A DNA stretch of 64,000 bases, taken from positions 124,001-188,000 of the forward strand of contig JAXMDC010000002.1 of assembly GCA_046349035.1 (NCBI GenBank), in the 5' to 3' direction. This DNA comes from JAXMDC01 sp046349035. GTDB lineage: Bacteria; Pseudomonadota; Alphaproteobacteria; Rhizobiales; Kaistiaceae. The notes under the pieces are model-generated. The model did no database searches, had not been told where the DNA came from, and worked only from the letters and a program-made list of their open reading frames with translations. The translations under genes were made by a program, and so were the position numbers. Positions 1 to 7,979 of this stretch are shown here, piece by piece; positions within the stretch are counted from its first letter, which is position 1; every line of letters starts with the position of its first letter.

Positions 1-1
1 C

Positions 2-346
2 CTCCGCTGGCGGTACTGGATGTGGCGGCATTTCGGCCACCGCTTCGCTCCGCGAGGCTACGACTACCGCTTCGCGCCGCGCTCCCAGGACCCGCGGTTC
101 GACAACCGGCGCTTCGGCCCGAACCAGGGACCGAACGACCAGCGCTATCGCAACGACGATCGCCGTTTCGATCCGCGCAACTATGACCCGCGCAACGACA
201 ATCGGCGCTACGATCCGCGCAACGACCCTCGTTACAACGATCCGCGGTACAACGACCGCCGCTACGATCCGCGCTACGACGGACGCCCGACCGACTTTGC
301 GCCGGGCGAGGAACTCGATCCGCGCCTGATGCCGAACCGCGCTTAG
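2..346 (+). CDS. Low-complexity Arg/Asp/Asn/Tyr-rich protein, C-terminal part
   Basis: The reading frame is open to the left edge of the window, so the 5' end is probably missing; the first internal ATG is at 20. The visible part is dominated by short degenerate repeats of the type RYDPRND and DPRYNDRRYD, with aromatic residues spaced between Arg and Asp, and it ends in an acidic, less repetitive tail. No enzymatic motif is visible. Such composition is usual for disordered or cell-surface-associated proteins; the upstream part, possibly a signal peptide or lipobox, is outside the window. A strong hairpin 25 bases after the stop separates it from the convergent kinase gene. Function unknown. 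Confidence 0.6.
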   Translation, partial: LRWRYWMWRHFGHRFAPRGYDYRFAPRSQDPRFDNRRFGPNQGPNDQRYRNDDRRFDPRNYDPRNDNRRYDPRNDPRYNDPRYNDRRYDPRYDGRPTDFAPGEELDPRLMPNRA

Positions 347-370
347 CCCGGCTCGGCGCCGCAACTTAAC

Positions 371-398
371 GAATGCCCCGGGCACGCCCGGGGCATTC
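371..398. terminator. Bidirectional hairpin terminator
   Basis: A perfect inverted repeat with 13-base arms (371-383 and 386-398) and a 2-base loop lies between two convergent genes. The stem is GC-rich (core CCCCGGG). Only a short T-rich run (gcgttt) follows on the plus side, so it may act mainly as a transcript end or RNA-stabilising hairpin. Confidence 0.7.
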
Positions 399-417
399 GT
401 GCGTTTGGGGTGGCGTT

Positions 418-2853
418 CTAGGCCGCGGCGCGGCGGATCGCCCGCGTCTCACGCCGGCCGCTTGCGCCCTGCGGCGCGACCCTCGGCTCGACCGGCAGGC
501 GGAGCGCGACGATGGTGCCCTTGCCTTCGCGCGAGAGGATGCGCATCGAGCCGCCGTGCAGCTCGACCAGCGAGCGGGTGATGGCAAGGCCGAGGCCGGA
601 GCCCTTGTGGCTCTTGGTGAACTGGTTCTGCACCTGCTCGAACGGCCGGCCGAGCCGCTTCAGCGCGTCCGGCGCAATGCCGATGCCGCTGTCGGCGATG
701 GTGACGATCATCGCCCCCTCGACCCGCCGTGCCCGCACGCCGATCTTGCCGCCGGCCGGCGTGAACTTGGTGGCGTTGGAGAGGAGGTTGAGCAGGATCT
801 GCTTGATCGCCCGGCGGTCGGCCCGGAAGCGCATGTCCGGCTCGACGTCGCAGGTGATCTCATAGGGCCGCCCCGAGGCCTCGCTGGTGATGCGCAGCGC
901 CTCCGGCACGATGTCGTCGAGATGCAGATCCTCAAGGTCGAGGGTCAGGCGGCCGGCCTCGATCCGCGACATGTCGAGGATGTCGTTGATGACGCCGAGG
1001 AGGTAGGTGCCGCTCTTCAGGATGTCGCCGCAATATTCGACGTATTTCGGCGACCCCAGCGGTCCGAAAAGGCCGTTCTGCATGATCTCGGAGAAGCCGA
1101 TGACGGCGTTGAGCGGCGTCCTGAGTTCATGGCTGATATTGGCGAGGAATTCCGACTTGGTGCGGCTCGCCGCCTCGGCGCGCTCCTTCTCTTCGGCGTA
1201 TTTCTCGGCAAGCTCGACCATCTGCTGCGCCTGCAGCTCGAGCTTTTGCCGGGAGCGGCGGAGATCGGCGATGGTCGCCATCTGCATCCGCTCGCCGTCG
1301 ATCAGCTTCTCCTCGTGCCGCTTGATTTGGGTGATGTCGGTGCCGACCGAGACGAAGCCGCCGTCCTTGGTGCGCCGCTCGTTGATCTGCAGCCAGCGGC
1401 CGTCGCCGAGCTGCGCCTCGAAGGAGCGGGCGCCTTCCTCGGGCGGTCCCTCGGCGGGAACCTGCGCCTGCACCACCGGCTGGCGCGCCGCCGCCATCAC
1501 TGCCGCATAGGGCGTCCCCGGCCGCACATCGCTCTCGGCCAGCGCGTAGAGTTCCTGGTACTTAGAATTGCACATCACGAGGCGGTTGTCGGCGTCCCAG
1601 ATGACGAACGCCTCCGACACCGTCTCGATGGCATCCCGCAGGCGTATGTCGGCCGTCCGCGAGCGCTCGGCGAGCCGCATCTGCTCGCTGATGTCGACGG
1701 CAATGCCGATGAGGTGCGGCTTCTCGCTGTCGCGGTCGACAAGTTCGGCGCGGGCGCGCAGCCAGACGAAGTCGCCGCTGACGTGGCGCATGCGGAAGAC
1801 GCGGTCGATCACCGCCTCGCCGGAGGCGTAGAGCTGCTCGACCAGGGTCATCAGGTTGCCGTCCTCGGGATGGAGGAACGCGCTGGCCTCGCCGAAGGAA
1901 AGAAGCGCGTCGCGCGGGGGATGGCCGAGCACCTCGAACATCGAACTCGACCAGAACATCCGTCCGCGTGCGAGGTCCCAGTCGAAGATGCCGCAACGGC
2001 CGCGCGTCAGTGCCAGGTCGAAGCGCTCATGCGTGGCCGAATAAATGCGGTCGGCCTGCTCGGCGCGGCTCGCCTGCGCGAAATAGGAATAGAGGAGCAC
2101 CAGCAAGATGGCGCTGGTGCCGATGAAGATGACGACGTTGAGCGTGACGTCGCCGCGCCATCCGGCATAGGCGCTCGCCATTGGCTGCACCACCGCGACG
2201 GCGCCGAGCTTGCCGGAGAGGTGACGGAGCGACGCCAGCGCCGCCTCGTCTTCGCCGATCGTCACCGGCTGCACTCCGGCCCGCTCGCCGAAGAAGACCA
2301 GCGCCTGCGCCTGCGCCAGGAGATCGGTCAGCGTTTTGCCGCTGAAGGCCGGCTGGCGCGGCAGGCTGGCGATGACGCCGCCTCCGGCGTCGGTGACCAG
2401 CACCAGGCGGCCGTCGCGGAGCGCCCCTTCCGGCAGCGCGCCGGCGACGACGTTCTCGGCGGCGACGCCGAGGATCTGCGCGTCGAGCACCGGCTCGGCG
2501 GCGATCAGCTTGGCGGCGAGGATGCCGGAGGTCATGTCGACGGCGGCGCGGGCGTCGGCCTCGCGCCCCATCTTCTGCGAATAAAGCTCGGCAAAGCGCG
2601 CCAATCCCACCATCACCAGAAAGGCGAGGATCAGCAGCGGGATGAGGCGCTTCAGATGCGGCTCGGCGGCCAGCAGCCGCCGGTAAGCCGGGGCGGCGAG
2701 GAGACGGGCATGGCCGGAAAGGCCGGGCCGCTTCGGTGCGCGCAAGGCGGCCTCGTTGCCGCCCGCTTTCGGCGTCGGTGGGGCCGCCGGTGCCGGGTCA
2801 GCCCGGCTGCCGTCGACAGGAAGTACGAACCCGGGGTTGCCCGAGCTCATCAT
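418..2853 (-). CDS. Membrane-bound PAS-domain sensor histidine kinase, PleC-like
   Basis: Two membrane helices (about residues 68-90 and 238-260) enclose an extracytoplasmic sensor region. A PAS domain (about 275-395), a second PAS of the PAS-7 type (about 405-510) and a coiled coil (about 535-565) follow. The HisKA motif ISHELRTPLNA places the phospho-accepting His near residue 575. The HATPase domain has an N-box (LLNLLSNATKF), a G1 box (DSGIGI) and a G2 box (GSGLGLAI). The layout matches the PleC/DivJ-type kinases that feed the DivK/CtrA cell-cycle circuit in alphaproteobacteria; that role is inferred from similarity. No response regulator gene is adjacent, so it is an orphan kinase. ATG at 2853 is followed at once by a second ATG. 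Confidence 0.88.
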   Translation of the reverse strand: MMSSGNPGFVLPVDGSRADPAPAAPPTPKAGGNEAALRAPKRPGLSGHARLLAAPAYRRLLAAEPHLKRLIPLLILAFLVMVGLARFAELYSQKMGREADARAAVDMTSGILAAKLIAAEPVLDAQILGVAAENVVAGALPEGALRDGRLVLVTDAGGGVIASLPRQPAFSGKTLTDLLAQAQALVFFGERAGVQPVTIGEDEAALASLRHLSGKLGAVAVVQPMASAYAGWRGDVTLNVVIFIGTSAILLVLLYSYFAQASRAEQADRIYSATHERFDLALTRGRCGIFDWDLARGRMFWSSSMFEVLGHPPRDALLSFGEASAFLHPEDGNLMTLVEQLYASGEAVIDRVFRMRHVSGDFVWLRARAELVDRDSEKPHLIGIAVDISEQMRLAERSRTADIRLRDAIETVSEAFVIWDADNRLVMCNSKYQELYALAESDVRPGTPYAAVMAAARQPVVQAQVPAEGPPEEGARSFEAQLGDGRWLQINERRTKDGGFVSVGTDITQIKRHEEKLIDGERMQMATIADLRRSRQKLELQAQQMVELAEKYAEEKERAEAASRTKSEFLANISHELRTPLNAVIGFSEIMQNGLFGPLGSPKYVEYCGDILKSGTYLLGVINDILDMSRIEAGRLTLDLEDLHLDDIVPEALRITSEASGRPYEITCDVEPDMRFRADRRAIKQILLNLLSNATKFTPAGGKIGVRARRVEGAMIVTIADSGIGIAPDALKRLGRPFEQVQNQFTKSHKGSGLGLAITRSLVELHGGSMRILSREGKGTIVALRLPVEPRVAPQGASGRRETRAIRRAAA

Positions 2854-3214
2854 GCGCTATGCCCCCTCGTTTCGACTCACTGCACGCACCTCGCGAATAC
2901 GTCCGCCGCAACGCACTCGACTGGAGGGCTCCGCCAGCCCTCGAATCGGGCCATTTGAATCGACCGGAATCCGCCTGTCCAGGGGGTAAACGATTGATTA
3001 ATGACGCGGAATCCCTGGTGATGCAGACATGCAACGGGGCGGCACTAGATGTGGGATTCGCCCCGCGCGGGGACGCTTTGGGTTGTGAGGAGGGGAAGGC
3101 CTGTCAGGCGATCATCACGCCGCTGGCCCGGGATTAATTGCCGGTGCGGCGACTCGTTTCAACCAGTTCCCGGCTAAGCCTGGACGGAACCGGCAGACGC
3201 GGACATGCCCAGAC
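2854..3214. other. Intergenic region, 361 bases, no gene seen
   Basis: This spacer separates the start of the PleC-like kinase from the end of the pentapeptide-repeat gene, both on the minus strand. It should hold the kinase promoter, but I see no convincing -35/-10 pair. A distant 7-base inverted repeat (TGCCGGT/ACCGGCA) is present. No open frame with a ribosome site or recognisable protein was found. Confidence 0.5.
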
Positions 3215-4684
3215 TTACGGCACCATGTCGCGGAAGGTGGTGCCGGTCTGCGTGCTGTCGGCAAGATTGGCCCGCGTCAGGCGGGAGCCGTCGAACTTGG
3301 TGTTGGTGAGATCGGCGGCGCGGAGGTTGGCGCCCATCATGTCGGTCTGCACCACCTCCGCGGCTGTCAGATTGGCGCTGACGAGAGTAGCCTCGGTGAG
3401 GTCCACCTGGACGATCGAGGCGCCCTCGAGGTTGGCGCGGGTGAGCTGCGCATAGGTCAGCCAGCTGCCGGTAAGGTCGGCGCCCTTGAGATTGGCGTCG
3501 GTGAGGCGGCCGCGGGTGAGGTCGAGGCCGACCAGCTTGGCCTGGCTGAGATCGGCTCGGACCAGTTGGGCTTCGCCGAGCATCGCCCCGCCGAGATCGG
3601 CGCTGGAGAAATCGGCGCCGTCGCCGACCGACTTGTAGAGCATAGCGTCGGCGAGGACCGCGCCGGCGAGCTTGGCCCGCCGCAGCGTTGCCCGATTGAG
3701 ATTGATGCCGCTCAGCTTGGCGCCGCGCAGGTCGGCGCCATCGAGATTGGCGCCATGCAGGTTGGCGTCTTCGAGATTAGCTCCGGCGAGATTGGCGCCG
3801 CGCAGGTCCTGGCGCTTGAGGTCGATGCCGTGCAGGTCGCAGCCCGGACAGTTCATCGCTTTGGCGCGATTGCTGGCGCGTGGATCGGCGTCCGCCGCCT
3901 TTGCCTGCGCCGCAGGGGCGGCAGTCCGGTCGGCAAGGATCATTTCCAGCCGGATGTCGCTCCGGAACTGGCCCTCGGTGGCAATGTTGGTGCGCGGGTC
4001 GATGCCGACCTGGCCGCGCTTGCGATAGAAGTTGGATTGCAGGAGCAGCCTGACGCCGTTCCGTTGCTTGCTGCAGGTTTCCTTGAAGCTGAGGTCGCCG
4101 ATCGGCTGCTCGCCCTCTTCATAGGGCAGGCTCTGGCAGGCCCAGCCTTCGGGATCGAAGCGGTTGAAGAGGTAGCTCCGCAGCGAGATCGCCCGCATCC
4201 GCTCGTCGCTCGGCACCCGCGGATCGCTGACCGCGCGCAGTCCGACCGCCGTGCCGGCGTCGTCGAAGAGGACGGAGGCGATGACCGCGATATCGTAGAT
4301 CTTGGTGCCCGCGGCGGCGTCGGCCTGGGCGGTGAGATTGTGTGCGCGCGCCCAGTATTCCTCTTCGTCGTCGTAGCGGAACTGAACCTCGCGCAGGTTC
4401 GAGTCCTTTTCCGCCGGGCACTTGGCGAACTCCCGCCAATCCTTGATCGGCGTCGCCGGCGGTCCGCCATTGGTGCCGCAGGCAAAATCGACATAATCGA
4501 CGGCCGAAAGCTCGCCGGCATTGCGGCCGAGCGTCAGATCCCAGAAGCTCGCCCGGCGCGCGGACTTGGCCTGCCCGACCTGCGCCTCGGCGATCGTTGC
4601 CGACACGGCAAGCGCCACGCCGAGGCCGAGGCAGTATCGCGCCAGCAAGGACCGCACCGTCAGATCGCGCCCTATCGGCTTCAC
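3215..4684 (-). CDS. Secreted pentapeptide-repeat protein
   Basis: This 489-residue protein starts with GTG, one base after the stop of the cytochrome gene, which suggests translational coupling. It has a signal peptide (hydrophobic stretch about 14-34, ending in AEA). A non-repetitive domain (about 36-270) carries several cysteines. After it come about 40 pentapeptide repeats of the A(D/N)LXX type (about 285-485), for example GANLAGANLEDANLHGANLD. Such repeats fold into a right-handed quadrilateral beta-helix. The export signal and cotranscription with a PQQ dehydrogenase and a cytochrome c suggest a periplasmic accessory or scaffold role; that is inference. The family has no single function. 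Confidence 0.85.
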   Translation of the reverse strand: MKPIGRDLTVRSLLARYCLGLGVALAVSATIAEAQVGQAKSARRASFWDLTLGRNAGELSAVDYVDFACGTNGGPPATPIKDWREFAKCPAEKDSNLREVQFRYDDEEEYWARAHNLTAQADAAAGTKIYDIAVIASVLFDDAGTAVGLRAVSDPRVPSDERMRAISLRSYLFNRFDPEGWACQSLPYEEGEQPIGDLSFKETCSKQRNGVRLLLQSNFYRKRGQVGIDPRTNIATEGQFRSDIRLEMILADRTAAPAAQAKAADADPRASNRAKAMNCPGCDLHGIDLKRQDLRGANLAGANLEDANLHGANLDGADLRGAKLSGINLNRATLRRAKLAGAVLADAMLYKSVGDGADFSSADLGGAMLGEAQLVRADLSQAKLVGLDLTRGRLTDANLKGADLTGSWLTYAQLTRANLEGASIVQVDLTEATLVSANLTAAEVVQTDMMGANLRAADLTNTKFDGSRLTRANLADSTQTGTTFRDMVP

Positions 4685-4685
4685 G

Positions 4686-5258
4686 CTAGCCGTGCGGGTC
4701 GGCGCCGGGGCGCGCTGCCGGGGAGGGGACCGGGGCGGCGCCGCCTGTGCCGAAGGTGAACGTCGTGCAGACCTGCGCGCCGGCGCCGAAATATTCTTCG
4801 CACTCGGCCTTGGTCAGCGGCCCGCGTCCGATGACGCGCGTTTCCATGTAGGCGACCAGCGCGTCGATTTCGCGGGGGATGAGCGAGGCACCCCATTCCG
4901 GCGGCACCTTGTTGCCGAGTTGCTCGGCGGTCACGCCGTAACAGCGCGGGTCGGTATAGGCGCGGGCGTCGAAATGCGGCATGCCGGTGCCCGGCCGTCC
5001 GCATTTGATGACCTCCACCAGCTGTTCGCGATTGAGCTTGGTGTCGCGGAGGTTGGCGCCGACCGGCATGCGCGAGTCGTCGGGAACGCCGTTGCCCGAC
5101 CAACCGTGGCAATTGTTGCAGCCGATCTTCTCTTTCCAGATCGTTGCGCCCTGGGCGATGGTGCGCGCGTCGGGCGGCGGCTCCTGCCCCATCGCCGGTG
5201 CGAGGAAGGCCGCGCCGGCGATAAGCGCCGCGAGCGTGGCGGATACGCGTGACATCAT
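4686..5258 (-). CDS. Periplasmic c-type cytochrome, electron acceptor of the adjacent PQQ dehydrogenase
   Basis: The protein has a signal peptide (about residues 1-24) and one haem-binding motif, C47-N-N-C50-H51. A candidate axial Met lies in GTGMP near residue 93. Two further cysteine pairs (about 86/107 and 154/162) could form disulfides. Length (190 residues) and layout resemble the cytochrome cL/XoxG group that takes electrons from PQQ alcohol dehydrogenases. The gene starts 67 bases after the dehydrogenase stop and ends one base before the pentapeptide gene, so all three are probably one transcript. The role as direct electron acceptor follows from family knowledge and context. Confidence 0.85.
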   Translation of the reverse strand: MMSRVSATLAALIAGAAFLAPAMGQEPPPDARTIAQGATIWKEKIGCNNCHGWSGNGVPDDSRMPVGANLRDTKLNREQLVEVIKCGRPGTGMPHFDARAYTDPRCYGVTAEQLGNKVPPEWGASLIPREIDALVAYMETRVIGRGPLTKAECEEYFGAGAQVCTTFTFGTGGAAPVPSPAARPGADPHG

Positions 5259-5325
5259 TGTGGGTCTCTCATGCTCGGGGGCGGGAGCGCTTGCGCGGCC
5301 CCGCCCCCTGGACTCCGGTTTCGCC

Positions 5326-7089
5326 TTACAGCGTGAAGACGTAGAGCATCGCCCCCATCTGCATGTTCTTCAGCGCCGGGTAGCCGCCCGGTGCCGAGGA
5401 GCCGGCGGCAATGATGGCGATGTATTGCTTGCCGTTGACCGAATAGGAGATCGGCGGCGCCTTGATCGAGATGCCGGTGTAGAACTTCCACAGCTCGTCC
5501 AGCTTTTCGTCGCCATAGGCAACCACCGAACCGTCGAGGTTGCCGGTGAAGACCAGGCCGCCGGCCGTATCGAGAGCGCCGGAAAGGTTCTCGTAGGGCA
5601 GATTTGTCTTCGCCAGCAGCTTGGGCCCGGTGACGTCCATCGCCAGGACCACGCCGTTGGCATGAAGGACCGTCGTGCCGCCGATGAAGGTCTGGTTGAC
5701 GCCCTTCGGGTTGCCGCCCTGCGGCCCGAGCGGGGCCTGGGCCTGACGGGTGATGTCGGTGCAGCCGTCCATCGCCGCGGCGTAAGCGATGCGCTTATCC
5801 GGGTTGTAGGACGGCGGCTGCCAGCGCAGACCGCCGAGGTGCGACGGGCACACGGTGATGTTGGGCGCCGCCCGCGATCCGCGTGTCGCCGGGATGTAGG
5901 TCTGGAGGTCCTTGCTAGGGTCGTACTCGACCGGCTTGCCGGTCTTGGGATCGATGCCGGCGGTCCAGGTCACCTTGTCGGCGTATTGAACGGCATTGAG
6001 GAACTGCCCGTTCTGGCGGTCGAGCTGGTAGAAGAAGCCATTGCGGCCGAAATGGCCGACCGCTTTGCGCTCCACACCGCCGACCGGCACGTCGTAGAGG
6101 ATATGAACGCCGATCTCGTCGTAGTCCCAGCCTTCGTTCGGCGTGTACTGGAAGTACCACTTCATATTGCCATTGGCGACGTCGAAGCCGATGACGCTGT
6201 TGGTGAAGAGGTTGTCGCCCGGGCGGAATTCCGGATCGTACATCGGCACCGGATTGGCGGTGCCCCAGTAGGTGATCTTCTGCGCCGGGTCATAGGAGCC
6301 GGTCGTCCAGAGCGCGCCACCGCCGGTGCGCCAGGCGTTGTGATCGTCCTTCCAGGTTTCCGAGCCCTTCTCGCCGGGAGCCGGCACCGTGTAGGTCTTC
6401 CACAGGAGCTTGCCGTCGTTGACGTCGAGCGCCGCGAGATAGCCGCGGGTGCCCCAGTCGCCCTTGCTCTGACCGACCAGGACCTTGCCGTCGGCGGTCA
6501 GCGGCGCGGCGGTGAAGCCTTCGCCCGCTGTCTCCGGCCGTGTCGCCGCATCGGCGCCGCCGATCTTCTTGTCCCAAACGATCTCGCCGGTATTGGCGTC
6601 GACGGAAATCACGCGTCCGTCGATCAGGTTCGCCAGAACGCGGTTGTTCCACAGCGCCACGCCGCGCGTGTAGAAGCCGGCAACGCCGGTCTTGTCGATC
6701 GCCGGGTCGGTGATCCACTGCGTCTTCGGCTGCACGCCGTCGCGCACGTCGATCTTGTAGATGGTGCCCCAGGTGTCGTTGATGAACATCGTGCCGTCAT
6801 CGACCAGCGGCGGCGACTCGATGTTGGGCGAGGTGCCCGGCATGCCCTTGAACACGGTGGTGATCGGAACCGTGAAGGCGACGTGGAGGTTCTTGACGTT
6901 GTCCCGGTTGATCTGGTTCAGCCGCGAATAGCGGTGCGACGAGTAGTTGCCGAGCGTCATCAGCCAGTTCTGCGGTTCCTTGTCGGCGTTCTCCAACCGC
7001 TGTTGCGTTACGTCGGCGGCGTACGCCGGCACCAGTGACGTGGTCGCCAAGATGGCGGCCAGCAAAGCACTACCCTTGAGCAGCTTCAT
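5326..7089 (-). CDS. PQQ-dependent alcohol dehydrogenase (methanol/ethanol family), lanthanide-type site
   Basis: A signal peptide (1-24, ending in AYA) precedes an eight-bladed quinoprotein propeller of 587 residues, with blade motifs such as GDNLFTNSVIGFD and SGALDTAGGLVFTGNLDG. The catalytic Asp is in WDYD (321-324). Its second Asp, two residues on, is the mark of lanthanide-using XoxF/PedH-type enzymes, where calcium enzymes have Ala. Oddly, the adjacent Cys-Cys that forms the disulfide ring over PQQ in most members is replaced by F-Y (about 139-140, before TRGVALW). The enzyme oxidises an alcohol or aldehyde in the periplasm; the substrate cannot be read. A good ribosome site (GGGAGGAACGG) and two palindromes lie just upstream. 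Confidence 0.9.
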   Translation of the reverse strand: MKLLKGSALLAAILATTSLVPAYAADVTQQRLENADKEPQNWLMTLGNYSSHRYSRLNQINRDNVKNLHVAFTVPITTVFKGMPGTSPNIESPPLVDDGTMFINDTWGTIYKIDVRDGVQPKTQWITDPAIDKTGVAGFYTRGVALWNNRVLANLIDGRVISVDANTGEIVWDKKIGGADAATRPETAGEGFTAAPLTADGKVLVGQSKGDWGTRGYLAALDVNDGKLLWKTYTVPAPGEKGSETWKDDHNAWRTGGGALWTTGSYDPAQKITYWGTANPVPMYDPEFRPGDNLFTNSVIGFDVANGNMKWYFQYTPNEGWDYDEIGVHILYDVPVGGVERKAVGHFGRNGFFYQLDRQNGQFLNAVQYADKVTWTAGIDPKTGKPVEYDPSKDLQTYIPATRGSRAAPNITVCPSHLGGLRWQPPSYNPDKRIAYAAAMDGCTDITRQAQAPLGPQGGNPKGVNQTFIGGTTVLHANGVVLAMDVTGPKLLAKTNLPYENLSGALDTAGGLVFTGNLDGSVVAYGDEKLDELWKFYTGISIKAPPISYSVNGKQYIAIIAAGSSAPGGYPALKNMQMGAMLYVFTL

Positions 7090-7112
7090 CCGTTCCTCCC
7101 ATTATTATTGTC

Positions 7113-7126
7113 TTGAACCGGTTCCA
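7113..7126 (-). promoter_or_regulatory. LacI/GalR-type operator candidate upstream of the PQQ dehydrogenase
   Basis: The palindrome TTGAACCGGTTCCA sits 24-37 bases before the dehydrogenase ATG. It matches 13 of 14 positions of the LacI-family consensus TGNAANCGNTTNCA, with a central GAACCGGTTC core. No LacI-type gene is present in the window, so the regulator would act from elsewhere. Confidence 0.5.
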
Positions 7127-7131
7127 CTCTT

Positions 7132-7152
7132 GTACCGCCCCCGATGCGGTAC
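7132..7152 (-). repeat. Inverted repeat GTACCGC-N7-GCGGTAC
   Basis: Perfect 7-base arms (7132-7138, 7146-7152) lie directly upstream of the LacI-type palindrome in the dehydrogenase promoter region. It could be a second operator or a hairpin; the sequence alone does not decide. Confidence 0.45.
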
Positions 7153-7245
7153 CGGCGCGGCGCAGTCTCCCGAATGCAAGCCGTGCGTGCCGCGGATTGA
7201 ATGCGGCTCCTCAAGGGGTGTCAAGCAGCCGGCGATTGCCGCGCT

Positions 7246-7977
7246 TCAGCCGAGCTTCAGGATTGCTGGGTTACGGAAACGGACGCGGGAGGCGGGACCG
7301 TAGGATTGAATGGCAAGGTAGCCGGCGCGCCGCCGCGCCGCCGGGCTGACATATTGGTTGATCAACCTACCGTTGAGCGCGACCCAGACATCGGCGCCGA
7401 CGGCGCCGATGACATAGCTGTTCCAGCTGCCGACCGCGCGCGCGGCCGATTGCGCCGGCGCCTGGAGGTCGTACACGGCGCCGGTGACCTTCTTGGCATG
7501 GCCGACCGTGCCGTCGGCCGCGTCGAAGCCGCGCTCGTCGATCTGCACCTCGTGGCCGAGATCGCGGGCGGCATCGAGGGCGGCTGCGCTGCCGCAGCCG
7601 CAATTGGTGCCGTCGTCGCCGCAGGGCCCCGGCGTGCGGAAGAAGACGCCCGAATTGTCGGTGAGCTTGGAGATCTGCCAGTCGATCGACAGGATGAAAT
7701 CGCTGAACGTTTCGCGGACGTACCAGACGAGGCCATAACCGCCGGTGGTCGTCAGCACCTCGCCGTCGCGTTCGATGAGACGCTCGCACGGATTGAAGCT
7801 GACGCCGGCCCAGGCGCTCTCGTCGAGCGATAGCGGCTCGAACGCAGATGCGCCGAAGGAGCGCCCGGCCGCCAGCAGCGGGGCGAGCGAGAGCGTGCTG
7901 CTCAGACCGGCGAGGAAGAAGCGACGGTCGATCCGCTCTGCGCGGTTCCAACGAGCGCCGTTGGACCGGGGAAGCAT
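7246..7977 (-). CDS. Tat-exported DUF1080 (3-keto-disaccharide hydrolase-like) protein
   Basis: The start at 7977 lies two bases after the stop of pepN. The N-terminus has a twin-arginine motif (DRRFFLAG, near residue 17) and a hydrophobic stretch ending near ASA, so export through Tat is likely. The rest (about 50-243) is a single DUF1080 jelly-roll domain with the usual blocks (GYGLVWYVRETFSDF, NSGVFFRTPG, GSWNSYVI, GYLAIQSYG). A Cys-rich insert (GPCGDDGTNCGCG) lies in the middle. Some DUF1080 proteins cleave 3-keto-glycosides, so a sugar substrate is possible. Translational coupling to pepN looks fortuitous in function. The PQQ dehydrogenase follows after 156 bases. Confidence 0.75.
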   Translation of the reverse strand: MLPRSNGARWNRAERIDRRFFLAGLSSTLSLAPLLAAGRSFGASAFEPLSLDESAWAGVSFNPCERLIERDGEVLTTTGGYGLVWYVRETFSDFILSIDWQISKLTDNSGVFFRTPGPCGDDGTNCGCGSAAALDAARDLGHEVQIDERGFDAADGTVGHAKKVTGAVYDLQAPAQSAARAVGSWNSYVIGAVGADVWVALNGRLINQYVSPAARRRAGYLAIQSYGPASRVRFRNPAILKLG

Positions 7978-7979
7978 CC

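Noticed and set aside
373..2958. Long open frames opposite the kinase and other GC-rich genes
   Set aside because: They are antisense shadows of real genes caused by high GC third positions; the proteins are Arg/Ala-rich without domains.
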